Below are positions 15,954 through 25,220 of a stretch of 64,000 nucleotides of DNA, piece after piece. The stretch lies in the NCBI RefSeq assembly GCF_027587175.1, contig NZ_JAPCID010000016.1, positions 62,001-126,000 of the forward strand. The letters are read 5' to 3'. The notes beneath the pieces are model-generated. The model searched no databases. It worked only from the letters and a program-made list of their open reading frames with translations, and was not told where the DNA came from. Within the stretch, counting starts at the first letter, position 1; the number at the start of each line of letters is the position of its first letter. This DNA is from Solirubrobacter deserti. GTDB lineage: Bacteria > Actinomycetota > Thermoleophilia > Solirubrobacterales > Solirubrobacteraceae. A program made the position numbers and the translations under genes.

Positions 15954-18359
15954 GTGATCCGCGACGCCCTCGCGGCACTCCGTGCCCGTCGCGGCCGCAC
16001 GCTGCTGGCCGCGCTCGGCGTGCTCGCGGCGTCGCTCGTGGTGGGCACGAGCGTGACCGTCGGCTACTCGCTCGCGACCGGCTTCCAGCGCTCCGCCGAG
16101 CAGGCGCAGCTGCCCGACGTGATCGCGCGCTTCGACGAGCAGCCGCGGCGCCGGATCGACGCACGCGTGTCCGCTCTGCCGAACCTCGAGGCCCGCTCCT
16201 ACCGGTTCGAGGACCTCAACGAGGACCTCAGCGCCGGGCTCAACTCGACGGGCAAGGGCGCCGTGACCACGGTCTTCAACGGGCGCCGCGGCTACAAGGT
16301 CGTCGAGGGCCGCGACATCCGCGACGGCAGCACCGGCGAGGTCGTGGTCGAACGCGGCGTGGCGCGCGAATGGGACCTGCGGGTCGGGGACGACCTGTTC
16401 GTCGAGGAGCACGGCACGCTCCGCATCAGCGGCATCGCGGTCTCGCCCGACAACGTCGCGTTCCCGCTCGCCAGCACCGCGCGCGTCTACGTCACGCGCG
16501 CGCAGCACCGGCGCGTCGCGCCCAACGTCGCGCTGCTATGGCTCAGCGACCCCGATAAGGCCGACGTCACGCTCGCCCAGGCGCGCTCGGTCACGTTCGG
16601 CCTCGGCAAGCTCCAGTTCATCACCCGCACGGGCGTCGAGATCCTGCTCTCGCAGGCGGCGGGGATCGTGATCTCGCTGCTGATCGCGTTCTCGCTCGTC
16701 GCGCTGCTGGCCGCCGGCACGATGCTCGCCGCCAGCGCGCACGCCGACGTCCAGCGCCGCCTGACCGGGCTCGGCGTCCAGCGCGCGCTCGGCTTCGGCC
16801 CCGGGCGGATCGCCGCGCAGCAGGCGGTCGAGTCCGCGCTGGTCGCGCTCCCGGCCGCGCTCGCGGGGATCGCGATCGGCGCGCTGCTCGTCGCGCGCCC
16901 CGCGGCGGAGCTGATCGCCGCGCTCAACGAGCTCGGCCCGGGCGCCACGCTGCTCGGCCCGCTAACTCTGGCGGCGGCCGCCGTCGTCGCGCTCGTCGTC
17001 GCCGCCGCCACCTGGCCCGCGTGGCGCGCCGCGCGCCGCCCACCGGTCGAGATCCTGCGCGGCGGCGACCTCGCGAAGCGACCGCGCCGCCGCACGAGAG
17101 CGTCCGCCACGGCGCTCCAGCCGGCCGCGCGCGGCCCCCGTACGCGCGGAACATCCCCCTCTTTCGGCGAAGCCGGTTCCGCGCTTCGGGGGTCGCGCGC
17201 GGCCGGCCCCCACGGCGTCGGCGCCCCCACCGGGCGGCCGACGTCGAGCGACTCCGGCCCCCACGGCGGCGGCTCGCTCTTCGGCCTCGGGGTGCGGTTC
17301 GCCACCGCCGCGCGCGCCCGCTGGTTCGCCGCCGTCGCGACGATCGCCGTCTGCGCGGGCGTCGTCACGCTCATGCTCGCGCTCGCCAGCCTGCTCGAGC
17401 GCCTGCGCGAGGACCCCGGGACGGTCGGCAAGCGCTACCAGCTCGCGGTGCAGCTCGACTCGTCGCAGCTCGACGCCGCCCGCGCGCTGCCGGGCGTGGC
17501 CGACGTCGGCGAGCGCTACTCGATCGACGCCGCCGACTCGTTCCGCCTCGGCGAGCCGATCCGGCTCGTCGCCTATCCCGGCGACCACACCCGCTTCGAG
17601 AACCCGCCGCTCGCCGAGGGCCGCCGGATCGCGAACGCGAACGAGGTGGAGGTCGGCCTCGGCATGGCGGACGCGCTCGGCCTGCGCCCCGGGAGCACGC
17701 TCGCCGCCCAGATTCCCGACGGGGGCGAGGTGCGCTTCAAGGTCGCAGGCATCGTGCGCGCGCTCGAGAACGACGGCCGCATCGCGTGGATCCAGCCTGA
17801 CAAGCTGCTCGAGACGCGGCCGGACCTGACGCCCCAGGTCGTCGTGCGCCTGGAGCCCAACACGGACCCGGCGACCGTGACGCGGGAGCTGGTGAACCTC
17901 GGCGCCAGCCTCCAGCCCGTCGGCGCCGCGCAGACCGACAACGCCGCGTTCCTGGCCGTGCTCGCCGCGGTGCTGCGCGGCGTCGGCCTGGCGGTCGGCC
18001 TCGTGTGCCTGTACGCGCTCATCCAGGCGCTCACGGTCACCGCGCGCGAACGGCGCGGCGCCGTCGCGCTGCTGCGCGCCACCGGCGCCGACGCGACGAC
18101 CATCGGCCTCGTGCTCGCGGGCGTCGCCGTCGCCGTCGCCGTCCCGGCCGCGATCGCGGGCGTCGTGCTCGAGCTCACCGTCTTCGGCCCGCTCGTCTCG
18201 CGCCTGGCCGCGAGCTTCGCCTCCCTCCCGCTCGGCGCGTCCGCGGGTGAGATCGCGCTGGTCATCGGCGGCCTGCTCGCGCTCTCCGTGCTGGCGACCG
18301 CGTTCGTCGCGCGCCGCGTGATGAGCGAGCCGATCATCGCGGGGTTGCGCGAAGAATGA
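15954..18359 (+). CDS. FtsX-like ABC transporter permease
   Basis: An 801-residue permease with two FtsX-like halves. It has an N-terminal membrane helix (LLAALGVLAASLVVGTSVTV), a large extracytoplasmic domain (residues about 45-215), three helices (about 230-360), then a second unit beginning near residue 445 (FAAVATIAVCAGVVTLMLAL) with its own ectodomain and final helices. The GTG start at 15954 follows the ATPase gene, and the stop overlaps the metallophosphoesterase start (ATGA). The Arg/Pro/Gly-rich linker at about residues 380-440 is encoded by a long perfect-stem palindrome (separate entry) that looks inserted. Confidence 0.9.
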   Translation: MIRDALAALRARRGRTLLAALGVLAASLVVGTSVTVGYSLATGFQRSAEQAQLPDVIARFDEQPRRRIDARVSALPNLEARSYRFEDLNEDLSAGLNSTGKGAVTTVFNGRRGYKVVEGRDIRDGSTGEVVVERGVAREWDLRVGDDLFVEEHGTLRISGIAVSPDNVAFPLASTARVYVTRAQHRRVAPNVALLWLSDPDKADVTLAQARSVTFGLGKLQFITRTGVEILLSQAAGIVISLLIAFSLVALLAAGTMLAASAHADVQRRLTGLGVQRALGFGPGRIAAQQAVESALVALPAALAGIAIGALLVARPAAELIAALNELGPGATLLGPLTLAAAAVVALVVAAATWPAWRAARRPPVEILRGGDLAKRPRRRTRASATALQPAARGPRTRGTSPSFGEAGSALRGSRAAGPHGVGAPTGRPTSSDSGPHGGGSLFGLGVRFATAARARWFAAVATIAVCAGVVTLMLALASLLERLREDPGTVGKRYQLAVQLDSSQLDAARALPGVADVGERYSIDAADSFRLGEPIRLVAYPGDHTRFENPPLAEGRRIANANEVEVGLGMADALGLRPGSTLAAQIPDGGEVRFKVAGIVRALENDGRIAWIQPDKLLETRPDLTPQVVVRLEPNTDPATVTRELVNLGASLQPVGAAQTDNAAFLAVLAAVLRGVGLAVGLVCLYALIQALTVTARERRGAVALLRATGADATTIGLVLAGVAVAVAVPAAIAGVVLELTVFGPLVSRLAASFASLPLGASAGEIALVIGGLLALSVLATAFVARRVMSEPIIAGLREE
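17121..17206 (+). repeat. 86-bp nested palindrome inside the permease gene
   Basis: The outer arms 17121-17140 (CCGGCCGCGCGCGGCCCCCG) and 17187-17206 are complementary over 20 bp with one mismatch. After a 3/2-nt bulge come 9-bp perfect arms GCGCGGAAC (17144-17152) and GTTCCGCGC (17176-17184). The apical loop contains CGGC-GAA-GCCG (17165-17175). A 15-bp direct repeat, CCGGCCCCCACGGCG, follows at 17203 and 17254. It is read in frame as a low-complexity linker between the two permease halves, so it resembles a palindromic element tolerated within a coding sequence. Confidence 0.75.
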
Positions 18360-19756
18360 CCGCGCCCCGCGCCGCCCGCCGCGCGTTCGCCGCGACCGTC
18401 CTCGCGGCCCTTGCCTTCGCCGCGTGCGGTGACGACTCGCCGCCCGCGGCCGGCGGCGACTCGACCCTGCGGTCGACGCTCGTCGACCCCGACCGCGACG
18501 GCTTCCTCGACGCCGGACCGGCCGAGCCGCTCACGGACCGCGGCACGCCGTCACGGCTCGGCGAGACCCTCGTCACGTTCGGCCAGCTGACGGACACACA
18601 CGTGCGCGACGAGGAGTCGCCGGCGCGGGTGCCGTTCCTGGACCGCATCGGCACCCCGTTCACGTCTACGTTCCGCCCGCAGGAGGCGTTCAGCGCCCAG
18701 ACGCTGGACGCCGCGATCCGCGCGCTCAATGCGCAACGACCCGACGCCGTCTTCCTCACGGGCGACATCACCGACAACGCGCAGCGCAACGAGCTCGAGC
18801 TCGCGCTCGCCACGCTCGAGGGCGGGCGCGTGAACCCCGACAGCGGCGGCCCGGGCTATCGCGGCGTGCAGCAGCCCGACTCCGCCGACCCGTTCTACTA
18901 CCGCCCCGACTTCGACGCGCCCGCGCACCCCGGCGCGCTCGCGCAGGCCCAGCGCGCGTTCACCGCCGAGGGCCTGAAGGCGCCGCTGTACCCGCTCGTC
19001 GGCAACCACGACGTGCTCGCCCAGGGCGAGGTCCAACCGACCGAGCAGATCAACGCCTACGCCACCGGCGACGAGCTCATCACCGCGCTCGACCCCGAGC
19101 TGCTCGACCAGCTCCCGCGCGCGGAGATCGACGCCCAGCGCGCGACCGCCGCCCTGCTCGGCAACCAGTTCTTCCTCCCGAGCGTCGACGTCCCCGCCGA
19201 CGACACGCGCCGGCTGGTCGGCTCCGGTGAGTGGGAGCGGGCGTTCCGCCGCGAGCGCTTCGACTACACGGTCGACCTCACCGACCGCGTCCGCGCGATC
19301 ACCGTCGACACCGTCAACCGCGACGGCACCAGCCGCGCCCGCATCAACCCCGACCAGCTGCAGCGGCTGGACGAGCAGCTGGACACGGATCGCCACGCGA
19401 TCGTCTTCTCCCACAACCCGCTCACGCCCGAAGCCCTCCAGATCCTCGACCGCCACCCCAACGTCGTCGCCGCGATCTCCGGCAACAGCCACCGCAACCG
19501 CGTCACCCCGCGCGGCCGCTACTGGCTGGTCAGCACGAGCTCGCTCGCCGACTTCCCCCAGCAATCGCGCATGTTCCGCCTGCGGGAGACGGCGGACGGC
19601 GCCGCGCTGGAGACGTGGATGGTCGACCACGACGGCCGGGGCCTCGCCGGCATCAGCCGCGAGCTCGCGTTCCTGGACGCCCAGGGCGGGCGCCCCCAAC
19701 GTTTCGCCGGCGAGAGGCAAGACCGCAACGTCCGCCTGTTCGTGAACGTTTCATAA
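18356..19756 (+). CDS. Metallophosphoesterase lipoprotein (TIGR03767-like)
   Basis: A 466-residue calcineurin-like phosphoesterase. The N-terminus is a lipoprotein signal ending LAFAACGDD with a lipobox Cys near residue 24, so it is probably anchored outside the membrane. Metal-binding motifs are GQLTDTHVRDEE (DxH), VFLTGDITDN (GDxxD), PLVGNHDV (GNHD), HAIVFSHNP and a late GNSH. Motif order and length fit the family remembered as TIGR03767. The substrate is unknown. It overlaps the permease stop by 4 nt, so it belongs to the same operon as the exporter. Confidence 0.88.
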   Translation: MTAPRAARRAFAATVLAALAFAACGDDSPPAAGGDSTLRSTLVDPDRDGFLDAGPAEPLTDRGTPSRLGETLVTFGQLTDTHVRDEESPARVPFLDRIGTPFTSTFRPQEAFSAQTLDAAIRALNAQRPDAVFLTGDITDNAQRNELELALATLEGGRVNPDSGGPGYRGVQQPDSADPFYYRPDFDAPAHPGALAQAQRAFTAEGLKAPLYPLVGNHDVLAQGEVQPTEQINAYATGDELITALDPELLDQLPRAEIDAQRATAALLGNQFFLPSVDVPADDTRRLVGSGEWERAFRRERFDYTVDLTDRVRAITVDTVNRDGTSRARINPDQLQRLDEQLDTDRHAIVFSHNPLTPEALQILDRHPNVVAAISGNSHRNRVTPRGRYWLVSTSSLADFPQQSRMFRLRETADGAALETWMVDHDGRGLAGISRELAFLDAQGGRPQRFAGERQDRNVRLFVNVS

Positions 19757-19818
19757 CCCGCAACCAATTCCGCTCGCAGCCGCTTCACCGGCAAGCATCA
19801 CAGCGAGAGGAGAAGTAC

Positions 19819-21981
19819 GTGATTTCCAGGGCTTTTCTGGGCACTTGCGCTGCCCTGAGCCTGGCCGCGGCATGCCCTGCCGCAGGCCACGCCGCCGTGC
19901 AGGTGAGCCAGTCGGGCTGGCAGTGGGGCAACCCGACGCCGCAGGGCAACACAATCAGGGCGATCGACTTCGCCCAGGGTCGGGGGTACGCGATCGGCGA
20001 CGACGGCACCGCCCTCAGGACCGATGACGGCGGCGCGACCTGGACCGGTCTCCCGACCGGCACGTCGCTCGACCTCAACCGCATCCAGGCCGTCACGCCG
20101 GACGTCGTGACGATCCTCGGCGGTGACGGTTGCGTACTGCGCCGCTCCGACGACGGCGGCCGCACGTTCCGCCGCTTCTACGTGCTGACCGAGATCGACT
20201 GCCCGGAGCCCGTCGCGGCGACGTACTTCGTCACCCCGCAGCTCGGCTACATCCTGCTGCGCAACGGCAACGTCCTCAGGACCACCGACGGCGGCGAGAG
20301 CTTCAGCCGCGTCACCGCGATCCCCGGCACGCCCGGCAGCGCGGGCGGCGGCAACGCCACGCCCGCGGACGCCATCTTCACCTCCCCCGACGCGGGCATC
20401 GTCTTCCTCTCGGGCACGAACACGGCGTTGCGCACCACCGACGCGGGCGCGTCGTGGACGCCGGAGCCCGACGTCGCGGGCGGCAGCGTCCGGCGCCTGG
20501 AGGCGATCGACGCGACCACGTTCTACGCCTTCGGCCCCGACACGCTGCTGCGCTCGACCGATGCGGGCCAGAGCTGGCAGGCCAAGCCCGTCGCCGCGAC
20601 CATCACCGGCGTGAGCTGCGCGACGCTCGACCTGTGCCTGCTCACCACCGACCGCGGTGACCGCCTCCTCAGAACCGAGAACGGCGGCGACACGACCGAG
20701 CCGATCACGGCCGCCACCGCCCCGCTCTACGCCGCGGGCTTCGCCAATCCGGCCCGCGCCGTCGCCGCGGGCGTGGGCGGCGCGACCGCCGTCTCCAACG
20801 ACGCGGGCCGCAACTACACGCCGGTCGGCGGTGACATCGCGGGCTCGTTCGGCCTCGGCCTGCGGCTCGGCCCCGCCCCGAACATCGCGCTCGCGCTCGG
20901 CTCGGGCGGCCAGCTCGCCCGCACGACCGACAACGGCGTCACGTGGCGCGCCATCAACGTCGCCACCTCGTCCAACCTGCGCGACACGTCCTTCAGCAGC
21001 GAGAACGAGGGCTACGCGCTCGACTTCCGCGGCGGGCTGTTCCGCACCAGCAATGGCGGCGCGAGCTGGTCACCGATCGACCCGGGCACGACGAGCGCCC
21101 CGCTGGCCGTGATCACGCGCGGCGACACGGTCCTGCTCGCCGGCCCGCGCGGCGTCCGCCGGGCTACGGGCGGCGGACAGTTCAGCGCCGTCGAGAACCG
21201 CACGCGGGTGACGACGTTCGACCGTGCCGGCAGCACGATCTTCGCCTACGGACGCAACGCCGCGATCCGCTCGACCAACGGCGGTCGGCGGTGGACGACG
21301 GTCCGGCGCCCCGGTCGCCTCGCCGACCTCGACATGACGTCCGCCAACGGCGGCTACGCGCTGACCACGGACGGCCGCGTGTGGCGGACCACGAACGGCG
21401 GCCGGCGCTGGCGGGAGCTGGCCGCGGTCGGCACCAGCCGTGGCCTCGCGCTCGCGTTCGGCTCCTCCACGCACGGCTACCTGACGCTCAGCGGGTACCC
21501 GGCGGACGTCGGCGTCGCGTACGTCCTGCGCACCAGCGACGGCGGCCGGCACTGGCGCCCGCAGCGCATCTCGGCCGGCCAGTTCCCGGGCACGGAGGGC
21601 GTGATCAGCCCGAGCGCCTCGCGCTCGTACGCGCTCACCTCCACCCCCGCGGTCAACGCCGGCGTCTTCCGCAGCCTGTTCACGACGGCGAGCGGCGGAG
21701 ACTTCGGCACGCGCTCGACGATCACGCTCAACCGCGCCCGCCGCAGCGGTCGCACCGTCACCGTGACGGGACGGCTGAACGGCGCACAGGGCGGCGAGCC
21801 GATCGTCGTCTCGGCGCGCACCGGCAGCCGCTGGACCGAGCAGGTCGTGACCGCGGGCGCGAACGGGGGCCGCTTCACGGCGAGCTTCCGCCTGCGCGGC
21901 CGCGCATCGTTCGTCGCCCGCTGGGCCGGTGACTCGGGCCGTCAGGGCGCCGGATCCAGCGCACTCAGGGGGCCGCGTTAG
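19819..21981 (+). CDS. Exported BNR/YCF48-type propeller protein
   Basis: A 720-residue protein starting at GTG 19819, eight bases after a strong purine-rich ribosome binding site (GAGAGGAGAAG). It carries a signal peptide (VISRAFLGTCAALSLAAACP, cut after GHA-A). About a dozen Asp-box-like repeats follow (TDDGGATWTG, TTDGGESFSR, TTDAGASWTP, STNGGRRWTT, TTNGGRRWRE), typical of BNR or YCF48 beta-propellers. The last 90 residues are a beta-sandwich (ITLNRARRSGRTVTVTGRLN). No sialidase catalytic residues were recognised, so the role is probably binding or scaffolding outside the cell. Confidence 0.88.
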   Translation: MISRAFLGTCAALSLAAACPAAGHAAVQVSQSGWQWGNPTPQGNTIRAIDFAQGRGYAIGDDGTALRTDDGGATWTGLPTGTSLDLNRIQAVTPDVVTILGGDGCVLRRSDDGGRTFRRFYVLTEIDCPEPVAATYFVTPQLGYILLRNGNVLRTTDGGESFSRVTAIPGTPGSAGGGNATPADAIFTSPDAGIVFLSGTNTALRTTDAGASWTPEPDVAGGSVRRLEAIDATTFYAFGPDTLLRSTDAGQSWQAKPVAATITGVSCATLDLCLLTTDRGDRLLRTENGGDTTEPITAATAPLYAAGFANPARAVAAGVGGATAVSNDAGRNYTPVGGDIAGSFGLGLRLGPAPNIALALGSGGQLARTTDNGVTWRAINVATSSNLRDTSFSSENEGYALDFRGGLFRTSNGGASWSPIDPGTTSAPLAVITRGDTVLLAGPRGVRRATGGGQFSAVENRTRVTTFDRAGSTIFAYGRNAAIRSTNGGRRWTTVRRPGRLADLDMTSANGGYALTTDGRVWRTTNGGRRWRELAAVGTSRGLALAFGSSTHGYLTLSGYPADVGVAYVLRTSDGGRHWRPQRISAGQFPGTEGVISPSASRSYALTSTPAVNAGVFRSLFTTASGGDFGTRSTITLNRARRSGRTVTVTGRLNGAQGGEPIVVSARTGSRWTEQVVTAGANGGRFTASFRLRGRASFVARWAGDSGRQGAGSSALRGPR

Positions 21982-21992
21982 CCTCAGTACGC

Positions 21993-22346
21993 ATGTCGCT
22001 CGCCCGCGCCGTGCTCGGCGCCTCGTTCATCACCACCGGGCTCCTGCACTTCGCCAGGCCCCGGTTGTACGAGGCGATCATGCCGCGCTACCTCCCGGCC
22101 CACCGTGAGCTCGTGCTCGCGAGCGGCGTCGCGGAGCTGGCCGGCGGCGCGGGCGTGCTGCACCCCAAGACCCGGCGCGCCGCGGGCTGGTGGCTGATCG
22201 CCACGCTCGTCGGCGTGTTCCCGGCCAACGTCGAGATGGCCGTGCACCCGGAGCGCTTCCGGCGCATCCCGAAGTCGTTGCTGTACGCACGCCTGCCGCT
22301 GCAGGGTGCGATGATCGCCTTGGTGTGGAAGACCGCGCTGCGCTAA
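21993..22346 (+). CDS. DoxX-like membrane protein
   Basis: A 117-residue protein with four predicted hydrophobic helices. It has the DoxX-family opening ARAVLGASFITTGLLHFARP, followed by RELVLASGVAELAGGAGVL and a short basic loop (KTRRAAG). Members are small inner-membrane proteins of unclear role, sometimes linked to redox enzymes. It starts 11 bp after the propeller gene and ends 8 bp before the kinase-like gene. Confidence 0.85.
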   Translation: MSLARAVLGASFITTGLLHFARPRLYEAIMPRYLPAHRELVLASGVAELAGGAGVLHPKTRRAAGWWLIATLVGVFPANVEMAVHPERFRRIPKSLLYARLPLQGAMIALVWKTALR

Positions 22347-22354
22347 GCGCGGCG

Positions 22355-23155
22355 GTGGCAGTGGCGCGCGCGCACGGATTGCGCGTGGAGGAGCCCGTCA
22401 TCCTGCGCGATCAACTGAACGTGCTCGTCCACCTTCGCCCTGCGCCGGTGGTGGCGCGCGTGGCCGGGACGATCGCGGCCGTGCGCCCGGGCCCGGCCTG
22501 GCAGGCGCGCGAGCTGAGCGTCGCGGGGCATCTGGCGCGCGCGGGCGCGCCCGTGGTCGCACCGAGCGGAGAGCTGCCGCCGGGCCCGCACGAGCATGAG
22601 GGCCGGGTGCTCTCGTTCTGGCGCTACGCGCCGCCGGCCGAGGTCGACGCGGCGCGGGCCGGCGAGGCGCTCGCGCACTGCCACGAGGCGCTGCGCTCCT
22701 ACCGCGGCTCGCTCCCACTGCTGGGCACGGTCACCGAGGCCGAGGCGCTGCTCGCCCGGCTCGCGGCGGAGGAGCGCATCGCGCCCGACGCGGCGACCGC
22801 GTTGCTGCTGCGCTTCCAGGAGCTGATCCCGGTCCTGTCGGAGCTGCGCTCCCCGGTCCAGCCGCTCCACGGCGACGCCCACCTCGGCAACGTGCTGGGT
22901 GGACCGCTGTGGAACGACTGGGAGGACACGTGCCTCGGCCCGGTCGGGTGGGACGCGGCCTGCCTGCTGGCCGGCCGCTACGGCCGCGAGCGCCAGGAGG
23001 CGGCCTACGCCGCCTCCCGCATGGGCCTCGATCCGGGGGAGCTGAAGCTGTGGATCGAGGCGCGCTCGCTACAGCTCGCCGTGTGGCGTCAGGTCATGAC
23101 GGGCACGGCGTTGCCGTCCGGCTCGGCGGGCGTGGACGGCGACACCAGGAAGTAG
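22355..23155 (+). CDS. Aminoglycoside-phosphotransferase-fold kinase
   Basis: A protein of about 266 residues of the APH/choline kinase fold. The catalytic loop is PLHGDAHLGNVLGG (near residue 170), and the metal-binding Asp lies in LWNDWEDTCLGPVGWD. The start is uncertain: GTG 22355 follows the DoxX stop by 8 nt, and GTG 22361 is equally possible. The C-terminal 67 bp overlap the end of the convergent MFS gene. Homologues phosphorylate antibiotics, homoserine or other hydroxyl substrates; nothing here identifies the acceptor. Confidence 0.8.
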   Translation: MAVARAHGLRVEEPVILRDQLNVLVHLRPAPVVARVAGTIAAVRPGPAWQARELSVAGHLARAGAPVVAPSGELPPGPHEHEGRVLSFWRYAPPAEVDAARAGEALAHCHEALRSYRGSLPLLGTVTEAEALLARLAAEERIAPDAATALLLRFQELIPVLSELRSPVQPLHGDAHLGNVLGGPLWNDWEDTCLGPVGWDAACLLAGRYGRERQEAAYAASRMGLDPGELKLWIEARSLQLAVWRQVMTGTALPSGSAGVDGDTRK

Positions 23156-24528
23156 GCCGCCAGCGCGCCGACGATGGCCATCCCGGCCCCGACGGTGAGC
23201 GCGAGCTGGAAGCCCTCGGTCATCGCGTTGGGGAGCGCGCTGCCGGCCTCCAGCACCGAGTCGCGGCGCGAGTTGCCGATCGAGGCCAGCACGGCGAGGC
23301 CGAGCGCGCCGCCGATCTGCTGGCTCGTGTTGATCATGCCGGAGGCCAGGCCCGCCTCGTGCGGCTCGACGCCCGCCACCGCGGCGATCGTCATCGGCAC
23401 GAACGCGAACCCGAGCCCGAACGCGCTGACCAGCGACGGCCCGAGGATGTCGGCGAGGTAGCTGCCGCCGACCGAGATCTGCGAGAACCACAGCAGGCCG
23501 ATCGCCGTCAGCAGCAGGCCCGCGACCAGCACCGGCCGGACGCCGAGCCGGGTGACCAGCGTCGAGGCGATGCCCGCCGAGACGATGATGCCGCCGGCCA
23601 GCGGCAGGTAGCCGAGCCCGGTCTCCAGCGCGTCGAAGCCGAGCACCTGCTGCAGGTAGAGCGAGATGAAGAAGAACATCGAGAACAGCGCGGCCGCGAC
23701 CAGCAGGCCGGTGAGGTTCACGCCGCGCACGGTCCGCAGCCGGAAGATGCCCGGGAACGGGACCAGCGGCGCGCGGTTGCGCAGCTCGAGGACGACGAAC
23801 ACGGCGAGGATGACGAGCGCGACGCCGAGCAGCACGAGCGTCTCGGTCGACGTCCAGCCCGCCTCGTTCGCGTTCACGAGCGAGTAGACGAGCAGCGACA
23901 GGCCGGCGGTGACGGTGATGGCGCCCGCGACGTCGAAGTGGCGGTGCCCTTCCTCGCGCGACTCGGGCAGCAGGCGCGGGGCGAGCAGCGCCGCGGCGAC
24001 GCCGATCGGCACGTTGACGAACAGCACCCACTCCCAGCCGGCCCACTCGGTGAGCATGCCGCCGAGCAGCACGCCGGCGGCGCCGCCGGAGCCCGCTACC
24101 GCGCCCCAGACGCCCATCGCCTTGTTGCGTTCAGCGCCTTCCTTGAACAGCACGGTGACGAGCGAGAGCGCGGCCGGGGAGAGCAGCGCGGCGCCGAGGC
24201 CCTGGACGGCGCGGGCGATGATCAATTGGATGTCGCTCTGGGCGAAGCCGCCCGCGAGTGAAGCGCCGGCGAACAGGATCAGGCCGAGGATGAACAGGCG
24301 CCGCCGGCCGAGCAGGTCGGCGAGCCGGCCGCCGAGCAGCAGGAAGCCGCCGAAGGCGAGCGTGTAGGCGTTGACCACCCAGGACAGATCGTCCGGGCTG
24401 AAGCTGAGCGACTGACCGATCGACGGGAGCGCGACGTTGACGATCGACGCGTCGAGGACCACCACGAATTGTGCGGCGGCGAGGAGGACGAGCGCGAGCC
24501 AGCGCCGGTCCGTGGAGGTGGAAGACAT
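23089..24528 (-). CDS. MFS drug-efflux transporter, DHA2 (14-TM) family
   Basis: A 479-residue transporter beginning at ATG 24528 (MSSTSTDRRWLALVLLAAAQ). It has motif C-like features and the DHA2 hallmarks FVVVLDASIVNVALPSIGQ in helix 1 and GGRLADLLGRRRLFILG after helix 2. Hydrophobic segments number about fourteen. Such proton-driven pumps expel drugs and dyes. An upstream in-frame start at 24606 would add a hydrophilic tail and run through the promoter, so it was not chosen. The divergent tetR gene and an operator between the promoter hexamers indicate repression by that TetR. Confidence 0.92.
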   Translation of the reverse strand: MSSTSTDRRWLALVLLAAAQFVVVLDASIVNVALPSIGQSLSFSPDDLSWVVNAYTLAFGGFLLLGGRLADLLGRRRLFILGLILFAGASLAGGFAQSDIQLIIARAVQGLGAALLSPAALSLVTVLFKEGAERNKAMGVWGAVAGSGGAAGVLLGGMLTEWAGWEWVLFVNVPIGVAAALLAPRLLPESREEGHRHFDVAGAITVTAGLSLLVYSLVNANEAGWTSTETLVLLGVALVILAVFVVLELRNRAPLVPFPGIFRLRTVRGVNLTGLLVAAALFSMFFFISLYLQQVLGFDALETGLGYLPLAGGIIVSAGIASTLVTRLGVRPVLVAGLLLTAIGLLWFSQISVGGSYLADILGPSLVSAFGLGFAFVPMTIAAVAGVEPHEAGLASGMINTSQQIGGALGLAVLASIGNSRRDSVLEAGSALPNAMTEGFQLALTVGAGMAIVGALAAYFLVSPSTPAEPDGNAVPVMT

Positions 24529-24576
24529 GATGACCCCTGGGGAGGAAATGGAGGTGGAGTTCCGGTTTCGCTTCGC

Positions 24577-24616
24577 AAGATACGGAGTTGAAGTTCCGTT
24601 TGTCAAGCCCTACAGT
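24577..24616. promoter_or_regulatory. Divergent MFS/tetR promoters with a TetR operator
   Basis: On the minus strand, TTGACA (24606-24601) and TATCTT (24582-24577) are 18 bp apart and serve the MFS gene. On the plus strand, TTGAAG (24588-24593) and TACAGT (24611-24616) are 17 bp apart and serve tetR, whose ATG is only 6 nt after the -10, so the mRNA is probably leaderless. The 18-bp imperfect palindrome ACGGAGTTGAAGTTCCGT (24582-24599) fills the MFS spacer and covers the tetR -35, the classic place for a TetR dimer to block both promoters. Confidence 0.65.
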
Positions 24617-24622
24617 CGACCC

Positions 24623-25210
24623 ATGTCCATCCCCACCGAACGCCCGCTCCGCGCCGACGCGCGCCGCAACCGCGAGCGGGTGCTGGAGGGCGCCCGAGCC
24701 GTCTTCGCCGAGCACGGGCGAGACGCGCAGATGGACGATGTGGCCCGCAAGGCCGGCGTCGGCGTCGGGACCGTGTACCGCCACTTCCCGACCAAGGAGG
24801 CGCTCGTCTCGGCGCTCGCGGTCTCGCTGTTCGAGCAGGTGCTCGCGTCCGCGCGCCGCGCGCTCGAGATCGACGACCCGTGGGAGGCGTTCACGACGGC
24901 GCTGTGGGCTGGCGTCGAGGTCCTCGCCTCCGACCGCGCGTTCACCGAGATCATCGGCCAGGCCGAGATGCCGTTCGACACCGACCTGATGGCCGAGATG
25001 AACGACGCGTACATGCAGCTCGTGCAGCGGGCGAAGGATTCGGGCGATCTGCGCCCGGACATCGTCCTGGACGACATCCCGATGTTCACCTGCGGCATCG
25101 GCATGGCCACCGTCAAGCCTCACATGTGCCAGGCCGCGTGGCGCCGCCACCTGGCGATCATCATCGACGGCCTGCGCGCCACGAACGCTTCCGGGCCACT
25201 GCCGTCGTAG
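24623..25210 (+). CDS. TetR family transcriptional regulator
   Basis: A 195-residue regulator. The N-terminal helix-turn-helix spans about residues 12-60 (RRNRERVLEGARAVFAEHG, then MDDVARKAGVGVGTVYRHF, then TKEALVSALA). The ligand-binding C-terminal domain has no recognisable specificity. It is divergent from the DHA2 efflux pump, with a shared operator, so it most likely represses the pump and itself until a toxic ligand binds. The ATG at 24623 fits the leaderless promoter; earlier in-frame starts overlap the operator. Confidence 0.93.
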   Translation: MSIPTERPLRADARRNRERVLEGARAVFAEHGRDAQMDDVARKAGVGVGTVYRHFPTKEALVSALAVSLFEQVLASARRALEIDDPWEAFTTALWAGVEVLASDRAFTEIIGQAEMPFDTDLMAEMNDAYMQLVQRAKDSGDLRPDIVLDDIPMFTCGIGMATVKPHMCQAAWRRHLAIIIDGLRATNASGPLPS

Positions 25211-25220
25211 CCTTGGGGGC

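Noticed and set aside
19231-19818. An extended N-terminus for the BNR-repeat protein
   Set aside because: The extension overlaps the metallophosphoesterase gene in another frame and is low-complexity; the GTG at 19819 has a strong ribosome binding site and begins a signal peptide.
24529-24606. A longer N-terminus for the DHA2 transporter starting at 24606
   Set aside because: It would be translated through the promoter and operator and adds a hydrophilic segment not expected before helix 1.
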